This document shows positions 51,791-64,000 of a stretch of DNA of 64,000 nucleotides, piece by piece; position 1 is the first letter of the stretch, and each line of letters begins with the position of its first letter. Position numbers and translations under genes: made by a program. This DNA comes from Casuarius casuarius (Eukaryota > Chordata > Aves > Casuariiformes > Casuariidae), in NCBI GenBank assembly GCA_003342895.1, contig PTFA01000395.1, positions 134,394 through 198,393 of the forward strand. Direction: 5' to 3'. The notes under the pieces are model-generated. The model worked only from the letters and a program-made list of their open reading frames with translations, did not search any database and was not told the origin of the DNA.

Positions 51791-53324
51791 TACCGATGTC
51801 AGTCTGCCAAGGAGAGAGAGACAAACTTTTTCTCAGGCAAAGAAGCTCTATCTCTTAAAAACCGTTCATTCACATTTAGATTACAAGTGTAGGTTTCGGC
51901 CATCTCAAGCATCGCTTGTCTGGCCACCGTGTCCGGATAAGCTGTATTTTGAAAAGGCCACTGAGCAATTGCCCCCGGAAAGGGGAGTCCCAAATTTTGG
52001 GGCATGAGGGACCTTGAATAACACCAGATGGGAGCAGGCTCTCTGCTCCCTGTGTGTCCAGCTGGGTTCGCCTCATTTATTCTTAATTAACCATTTTTTG
52101 CATCTTTTGCAGATTGACTGAGTTTATAGCCACCCAGAAGGGAAAAGAATAGCATAATGCAAATAGCTGTACTTTGTTACTCATTTCTGACAGCTGTCAG
52201 GATGACTTACATTGCCCACAACATAAGCCAATAGCAGAGCCTAGGCCCAAATAAAGACACTGAGGTAAGGGGTTGAAACTCACAAAAAACTCCCTCCTAA
52301 AGACTAAGAACATCTGTAAAGAATATAGAATCCAATGTTAGCCTGATTATTTTTTTTCTGCTGCATCCTGTTTTACTTTAAATCTACTGTTAGTTTAGCA
52401 ATTAACTGTTTCTGTTGTACCTGCTGATATTCAATGCTTCTCTGTGGTGCCTGCAATTTGTACTCACTTTTGAATGCAAGATTATTTTGATTACTTTCTG
52501 TAATAATTTAGACCACTATTTCAAAAATCTAGAGCTAGAGCCTGTAGTTAGCTCCTGGAATTCATATTTAGATCCCCATTGTATGATTTTATCTAAATAA
52601 TCAAACATTTCAGTGAGAAATAGTTACATATACAGGATCTTGCTCAAAGACACCTAGATTTAGCAGTCTTTCTTCAGAGGTACTTAGAAAGCAATAGCTG
52701 CTCCAAACACTATAATTTCAGAACTTTTAGTCACATGATGGAAAGACTAAATATAAGTATTATCAAAGTCTAACCTTAGGTGCTAGAAGTATGAATATTT
52801 TGGTCTTTCTTAGTAAGAAAAAGGAATCATAAGATTAATGTTTTTCTGTTCTTTTCAGTGTTACGCAAAAAGGCTTGATGTTGCTGGTATTCTTAGAAGT
52901 GCCATAGCTGTTTTTAAATTGTATTAATATTTAGTAGACTTTTTTTTAAAGAAGCAATTGTCTTTAGCTGTCCTTAATGTGAATGGAAGGAGGCTTCCTT
53001 TTCCTCATACTGTCCGTTTCTGTAGTACGTAGCAATCCAAAGTGGGAAAGATTATCAGTATGCCTAGGCTGCAATGTAACCCCATCGTAAAAGGCACATG
53101 TAGTCTTATCAGTGTCATCTACACGTGTAGGGAGCAAGACAAGACTGTGTGTTGATCCTTCTCTTGCTGCTCACCTGTTTTCTATCATTGATGTCCACAT
53201 TGCATCCTGGCTCATCTGATTCTCCAAGATCTCACCCTGATGTTCGAACTTCCATGCCAGTTTGTCCAAGCTTGACTTCAGATCTTTGAACTGAGTTTCC
53301 AAGGTCTGCAGCTTATTTTCTACT
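51371..53324 (-). CDS. SMCO1: SMCO1-like membrane/coiled-coil protein (5' exon missing)
   Basis: Two exons fit in phase: 53175-53324 and 51371-51803, with stop TGA at 51371-51373, giving 194 residues of an expected roughly 210 (human 214 as I remember). The first exon encodes a coiled coil (VENKLQTLETQFKDLKSSLD, then MSQDAMWTSM). The second starts LTSVETNLLFSYTCETLAAL, a possible single membrane segment, followed by VPDLAEGLPTTATILRRK and DVRALCAFFTAHG. These blocks align in order with human SMCO1 (formerly C3orf43), and the position between RNF168 and WDR53 agrees. The molecular function is unknown. The short N-terminal exon, about 16 codons ending in phase 2, was not found. The last exon is unusually rich in Ala, Arg and Gly because it lies in a CpG island. 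Confidence 0.85.
51804..53174 (-). other. SMCO1: SMCO1 intron
   Basis: A 1.4 kb AT-rich intron with GTGAGC donor and GGCAG acceptor. Nothing else was recognised. Confidence 0.75.
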
Positions 53325-54691
53325 CTGAGGAATGGAAAACAGAGGTTTTCTTTTAGATACTTGGGTATCAACATGTTATGCTCTCTGCCCTGAAAGTGGG
53401 TGATGCTTACCATTCCACTGGAAACAGTTCTAGATCCAGTTCGGAGGTTCTCTACAAGTTATGTGAGAACACTGACACCTTTTACGGATACACACCATTA
53501 GAAATTCAGCTTCTTGATATAGCCTATGCGCCCTTGACCCTTGCCTGGTGTAGAAGTCTTAAAACTTGTAAATACGGATATAGTCTTATGAAATACCTGC
53601 ATGCATAGATATGTCTATATTTGAGTTGCAGGTGTCAGCTAATGTTAGTGGTGCAGTTCTTTTTTCTAATAACTTTCGAAGTGATTTGTGCTTTTACTTG
53701 TAGTGGCATGATCTGAAGCATTTTCATTTGGCGCTGAACAGAACTACTTGTTCTTTCCTCTTCCCTTTCTCCAGATCAAAAATTATGCAAATAATAAGCC
53801 AAGCCATCCTCAGTGTGTTTCTGTTCTCTGTTATTCTCTGTTAGCTCTTCCTGCTCTGCTTTTCCCTTTTACAAGACTTTTTTTCCCACAGAACAACAGT
53901 GAAATAAGAAATGCTTAACAAAACAGCAGTAAGAAAACTGTTATGTTTTGTAGTTGATAGGTTTATTACCTTGTTCAGTTACTAAACATCTGCTGTGTTT
54001 TTCCCTTATTTTTAAGAAAATGTTATTTGTACTCTCTAAAATTATAATCATGAAGTAGATTGTTTGAGTGCACACAGCTAAGAAAATTGCTCGGTTTAAG
54101 AGGACTTACTGTGTATAGGGACAAAATATGGCGGAATGAAGGTATTTGTATTTTTGTGCTCATTTGCTGCTCTTTGTTACACTTGAAGAGTTTTATGTGC
54201 TAGACTTCTTTCTTTCTGGTGGTGTTTTTCTTAAGGATGGTTTTAAGTTTGTCCTCAGTTAACTGAAGCACTTAGATGTGTGTTCAAAAAAGATCTTGAG
54301 GATCTCAAAGCTGTCAAAACATTTATCATTCAAAATTCCTTCCTGGATACTGAGCAAGTAACTAGCTACTATGTATTTTACAAGTGATTTATCAGCAGGA
54401 CACCGGCTACTCCTATAGACTTCGTACTGGATTCTATTGTTCTAATGATTAGGGAATCAGATTCTGAATTGCGATCCTCTTGTGTTAAACACTGTCTTAA
54501 GGCAAAATAAAAAAAAAGGAGGCCTTGCTCCAGACAGTTTCAAAGCAGTTGTATTTGTTGACTTAAAAATACTGTTCTTTGCCTTGATAGAATGGTGTGT
54601 TACGGTCCTGTTTTTGTGTATCTTTGGCTGAACTTTTTTTGTAAGGGGAAAATACACAGTAGCTTTCAGGTCATGGCATAATCTCTACTTG

Positions 54692-54703
54692 CCCCCCCCC
54701 CCC
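54692..54703. repeat. Poly-C run followed by poly-T
   Basis: 12 C followed by 7 T. A simple homopolymer junction. Confidence 0.8.
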
Positions 54704-56099
54704 TTTTTTTAACTTTAGATAGTATAAACAGCAGATTAATACATTTACCAATAGTTTTCCCTTCTTTTTCCTACATACTTTACAGTATTTAAAAATGTAA
54801 GTTGTTTGGAACCAAAAAGCCATAGTGGCGGTGTTCTGCAAACATGATATATTCCAAAGCATTTTAATTGCTCATTTGAGCATACAGCTGTATTTCAATA
54901 TTTTCTACGTATTTGATTTCCAACTGGTCAAAGTCAGCCCTGACAAGAACGCTGCTATTAAGAGAACAGGAACACAATCATGTATAAATGTTGGGCCCTT
55001 GTATGAATGCCATTCTCTTGTTACTAATAGCTCCTCCATCTAATTGATTTTTCTGTTCTCAGGTTTTGGGTAGTGTCTGCAATTGTTCTGAATAAGGATA
55101 AAGTAGAAATGCATCAGCAATGGCATAGTTCTCTAAGTCTCTCTGACCTTGAATTCATTATCTGTCCGGCAGCTCATACATATCCTCGGCTAACAGTTCT
55201 TTTGCGTTAGTCATTCTGAGAAGAGAGAAATGGAATCCATGTGGTTGATATTCTAGGCTAAGGCTCAGGAAACTTTGTGTATGCCATTTTGCTGGAGATT
55301 TCCTTTATGATCTTGTGAAAGTTGCTCATATCCTGATCCTATTTATCTTCATCTCTTGCTTTAAAGAGATTTTTATTTCTCAGAGCCTCCCCTCTCCTGG
55401 TGTGTCACATTATAGATTTTTGGAGCTGGGCATAGTTCTTACTAGATGTTTGATTTCAATGACTTAATGAACTTGATGTTGCACAACCGAGAACTCTAGG
55501 CGCCTCTGAAATAAGGTAGAATCAAGCAAGAAAAATCTTTTCTGTTATTATACACTGTCATACTTTTAAGTCACTGTGCTCAGATTTCTCTTTTTATTAA
55601 CTTTCTAGGGGGATTCACCCATTCAAAAATATTTTTTGTATGCATGTTTGCCAAAAGAGAGTTTTAGGACTAAAATAGAACCTTAACTGGAAAATTAAAC
55701 TTGTGTTGTGTAGAAATGTGGCTAGTTTATTAAGAATTAGTCAGAAGAATTGATATGTTTTAGAGGGATCAAATCTGTCACCAGAGACATTAGCTAAAGT
55801 ATATGATAGACAGTAATCATTTTTACTACATATAGACCAGATTTACATGTGTGTCACCTAAGCTGACACACACATTTCTTGCTTGGTACTATTTACACAG
55901 TACTTTCAAAGACAGTGAATTTTAATATACGTGTGAATACTGAAACGGAACAGTGTCTTGCCTGTCTCTGGTAACTGTGGAGAATTTGGGACCCCTTTTC
56001 AACTCTTTCCTTCTTCTTGAAGAGCAGTGGTCATTGCATTAGAAAAGTAGTCTGTCAATGCAAGTGGCTTGCATTTGATCCTGCTATTGTTATCTGGGT

Positions 56100-56141
56100 A
56101 GCTGCTTAGCGACACTGTCTAGCTGCTTAGGGACACTGTCT
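56100..56141. repeat. 21-bp tandem duplication
   Basis: Two head-to-tail copies of a 21-base unit beginning AGCTGCTTAG and ending ACACTGTCT. They differ at one base (GCGAC versus GGGAC), which suggests a fairly recent local duplication. Confidence 0.9.
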
Positions 56142-58294
56142 ATTGGTGACTGTAATGTATGCTGCAGCTGAACGTGTGGACTGACACCAGTAGGGGCAGC
56201 ATGTGCCAGGTTATTTTTACATGAAGCCAAGGAACCAGTTGGTCAAGTATTTTTGCAAGCCTCTTCTGAGTACAGAATTTGAAAATGGAAGCTGAATCAG
56301 TGTCACCTGTGTCCCAATTCCTCAGTGACAGTGATTTTGTATCTTGGAACATACCTTTAAAAAAAAAATAGACCATCTTTCTTAACTATAGCTGCTTACT
56401 TCCTATTTTTGAACCCTCTAGATTCTGAGCTGTTTATCCAAATTCAGAAATTCAGCACAAATCTCCCATTTAGAACTGGACCATAGCAGAGTGTGAACTA
56501 GAAACTCCCGTTACCCATAGGTGCTTGGCAACACTTCAAGAAGCCATAGCTTTTTGCTGATCAAGCGATTGCACGGAATCTTGTAGCAAAACACATGGGG
56601 CTAACAGGTTGCAAATTGTCCAGAATGGCATTCATGAAGTGGTGCGGCTTGTTGGTTTGTCCCCCTCCCCTCTTAAATAAATAAAAGAGAAACAGAAGAT
56701 CACTCATGAACTGCTCCCTTCCCGTATACACACAATATATTTTTACATCCTCTTTATTTCCCATGAAAAATTCCTAGGGAAGTAGAAGTTCATCTTGCTC
56801 CAGCCCCACCCTGTACACCCTCTCTTCTGTAAAGGATTGTCCTTTCTTGCCCCTTAATGTATTATTACCACAACCCTTTAGTGACCTGTTTAATGTCTTG
56901 TTCAGGGAGCGCAGAGACACGCCGTCTTTAGTCATCTTCATGGAGAACGAGAAGAAATAAAGCTGGAATAGGCTTGCACTCTCCTGAAGCGGTCAGCAAC
57001 AACATGCGCAGGGGATCTGACTCCTGCTGGAGGTTGTTTTGCACTGAGGCTTTTTATAGCCTGTACATCCAAATATAGTTCATAGATGCACAGACACATG
57101 TTCATGAACATATTACATAGTGAATTATGCATTTGGATCACTTCCTCTGACCAAGTGATCCTGTCTGTCTGCATATATAAGATGAATTTAAAGGTGATGT
57201 GAAAGGGGTTATCTACACTATGCTGCTTTTTTGCTGGTTTTAGGCTTTATTTTGCTGTAGTGCCTCTCAGTTCTTGTCTTGGGCCAAAGCCTCCTGGTGT
57301 TAAAGACTGTACAAGCAGATATTTTTTTTAAAATAAAAATAGATTTGGATGAGAATGACAAGTTGTATTGGCTTGCTGGGAATTGCTTCTGAGGATGAAG
57401 GACAGCGAAAACAAGACTGTTAGAATGTCTTCCATAATGGATGAACAGCCAGTGGTACTGGCTAATTATTTGCAGGAGCTGGGTACACAAAGGCCTGGAA
57501 ACTTTTTCCATCCCCCCCCAAAAAAAGGCAGATAATGTGTGACTGGTAACACCATAAATACTGACGACAGCACAAAAACCAAATCAGTTAAACAGGTCTT
57601 TAGCCAGTACAACGCACTCACTCCTTGCCTGTGAAAAGTTCAGGATAGCCTGAGAAAATAAGCATTTTTTTCTTTTAATTATCTGTCCATTGCCTGGGAA
57701 ATTTAGCATGAATTGAGCATGTCTGGATCTGAGGCATTCCCACTTAGTTATATTCTCCCAGCCTTCAACTTGCAAATTAAGAAACATTTCTAACAAGCTC
57801 TAAAGGCCGAGTTCTGCTTGTTGTATTTAGAACAGCTTTGTGAAACAACGGGAGTATTTGAGTAAGGAAGAGCAGTAAATTTGGCCCTTTCCATTTACTC
57901 TGTGATTGACTATAAAATACAGTTTGTGAAACAATTTTGCTTAGCACGTAAGATTGGTAATACTAGAGTGCATATGAACACAAGGGTGCAATGAGAGATA
58001 AAGCATTAAGACAAATGCAAAGTTATTTTTCTCTCCTGGGGTAAATAACATTTTTGAAAGCAAACTAAATGTGTAAGATGACTGACCAAGTAAACAGTTG
58101 TTAACATTTTCTCCAGTGCTTTTGCTTACAATGTAAAAAAAATACAGTTGACAGCGACTGTTACAGGGATTTGATTATTCATTAGAGAAGTTAATTTACA
58201 AATGCTTTTCTAGTCTTAAATGACTGGCATTTAATTAACACTGACAAATTAATGAAAAATACACTGCGTCCAATTTAAGCTAACTGTGACATGG

Positions 58295-58300
58295 TTTAAT
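58295..58300 (-). terminator. WDR53: Candidate WDR53 poly(A) signal
   Basis: A minus-strand ATTAAA lies about 460 bases past the WDR53 stop. Another ATTAAA/TTAAT cluster is near 58228-58236. No AATAAA was noticed closer. Confidence 0.25.
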
Positions 58301-58755
58301 AGGGAAGGTAAAGTAAAGCATTGAAATAGTTCATACTCCCTGTAAAAATGAAAGAAGCTCAGCCAGTTGCATCTCTATTACTGCTCAGCATCCTAATTTA
58401 GTACTGTAGGTTTCTCTGTTACAGTGAATTTCTTCCTCCAACCTTAATTATATCGGGTCAGTTTTGAACTAACATTTTCCCAAATCTATTGAAACCCATT
58501 TCACTTAAATTTAAGAAGCAAATTGCCAACCCTACAAGAAACAGTTGCAGTGAATACTAACAGCCACTGAAAAATACAGTGCAAGGTCAGTTACATCATG
58601 AGTATTTGCATGAAATTACACAGCAAATCCCTTGCCGTTCCTGAGGTTGCAGGAGGTTTCATTGTTCAGTTCACTGTCAGCAGATTTAACTGGACTCATT
58701 TCAAACACCCTAAGAAATGATTCCTCACCACAAATTTCTTTAAACATTTCAGCAT

Positions 58756-62954
<4,199 letters not shown>

Positions 62955-64000
62955 CTGTGAAACAAAAAAAAAAAGAATTGAGCTGAAGCTGTTCTCATTA
63001 CGATGTAAAGCTTACATGAAACTCTAGTGTACAGTGAAAATAGACACCTCTACAGGTAAGTACCCAGATGGCATCTTTGGCTCAAACACTGTCAACAGAT
63101 TACATCAGCAATAACATAAGGGGTCCGTAGAAATGATTGCACACATGCTCGTGAAGGACATGAACTAGGTTTGCTGCTCTGAAGTAGCTACCTAGGTGGG
63201 AATTGCTTTCTCTGCCATTTCTTTGCAGTGAATATGGATATAGTGTGTCTGACAAACTAGAGGCACGGTCCAAGTAGGGCTTACTGGAAAGGAGGAAGGG
63301 GAAGATGTTCGTAAACTGTTACAGTGTGTCTGCAGGGAAGTCCTACTGTTCCAGTTTGTGTGAGGTCCACCACATGTAAACATGCCTTTTATCCAGGTGT
63401 GGAAATGGTGGATAACCAGGATCTAACATCAATTGGTAAAGCAGTCGTGTAGTACCTGGAGTAAAAAAACTTGTCCTGGTGAAAGTGGGATAAACTGATT
63501 AATGCTGAAGTGATTATTTTAATTATGGTTTAAACGCATACATTAGCATGAATAAATTTTAAATTGGTTTTGCATGTGTACTTTGTATTCCCAAACTAAT
63601 ACAAACTTTGTATTCAAGGGAGTAGACAAAACAAGGGGTTTGCAGGATGGAACAACAGCTGGATGTCAGTGAGCTTAAGTTTACCTTTTTATTACCTTAG
63701 AAAGCAATGAGTGAAGTACTCCTTTTTTAACTTTTTTTTTTGCATATGCAATTTTTATTCATCTGGCTTTGAAAAATAGTTAAAATTAATTATATCCACC
63801 AACAGAATTTCAATCTTTTTGATTAGATAAAATTACCAAAAGTGCCAGATATGTTGTTAGCAAATAATATTATGAATTTAATGTCAACCAATTAGCTGTA
63901 TTCAGGAAATGGAGAAAATGATTTCTGGTTACCCTCTCCCACACTGTGGGACCTAGTACATCTCACTGATATACCTAGTTTTTGACTTTTAGGAAGAAAA
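62955..64000 (-). other. WDR53: WDR53 5' intron, running off the window
   Basis: AT-rich sequence with no CpG island and no exon recognised. In human the WDR53 first exon shares a bidirectional promoter with FBXO45; by synteny both should lie to the right of 64000. Confidence 0.55.

Larger units (their letters stand above)
53325..58290. other. Region between SMCO1 and WDR53
   Basis: About 5 kb with no exon I can support on either strand. It must hold the SMCO1 first exon(s) and promoter unless these lie further right, but no CpG island marks them. It contains a C run at 54692-54703 and a 21-base tandem duplication at 56100-56141. Confidence 0.55.

Noticed and set aside
50285..51892. Several long plus- and minus-strand frames in the second CpG island
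   Set aside because: They are low-complexity Arg/Ala/Pro frames due to GC content. Only the minus-strand frame at 51371-51803 matches a known family (SMCO1).
53171..53413. 80-codon minus-strand frame as a complete small gene
   Set aside because: Its right part is the SMCO1 coiled-coil exon (acceptor at 53325-53326, donor at 53174). The first 30 residues are intron read-through unless an alternative start is used.

Overview
The window looks like a piece of bird chromosome. It has small conserved exons in long AT-rich introns, CpG-island promoters and decayed CR1-type LINE copies. The gene order UBXN7, RNF168, SMCO1, WDR53, all on the minus strand, matches the block I know from human 3q29. There is one assembly gap of 228 N (47323-47550). 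Gene identities come from remembered protein families and hand-traced splice sites. No database search was run, and the species cannot be named.

Layout from left to right. Positions 1-11025 hold no confident gene; part is probably UBXN7 3' UTR, and one short candidate terminal exon lies at 10121-10207. UBXN7 occupies 11026-36936 (11 coding exons, 489 codons), with decayed CR1 copies in introns 3 and 10. Its promoter CpG island is at about 36370-37480. Positions 37500-40900 are intergenic and contain a probable old LTR-like repeat near 39070-39830. RNF168 occupies 41801-48763 (six coding exons, 611 codons) plus an inferred non-coding first exon ending at 50720. A second CpG island (about 50560-51790) covers the RNF168 promoter and also the last exon of SMCO1 (51371-51803). 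The preceding SMCO1 exon is at 53175-53324; its first coding exon was not found. Positions 53325-58300 hold no gene I can see. WDR53 occupies 58756-62941 in two coding exons, and its non-coding 5' exon lies past the right edge.

Functional theme: UBXN7 (p97/VCP adaptor), RNF168 (DNA-damage histone ubiquitin ligase) and probably WDR53 (WD40 protein, possible cullin-4 substrate receptor) belong to ubiquitin biology. The proximity is an ancestral vertebrate gene order, not an operon. SMCO1 is a poorly understood small membrane/coiled-coil protein. I found no convincing novel system. The most useful leads are the SMCO1-RNF168 tandem arrangement with no canonical poly(A) signal between them, and the orphan terminal-exon candidate downstream of UBXN7.
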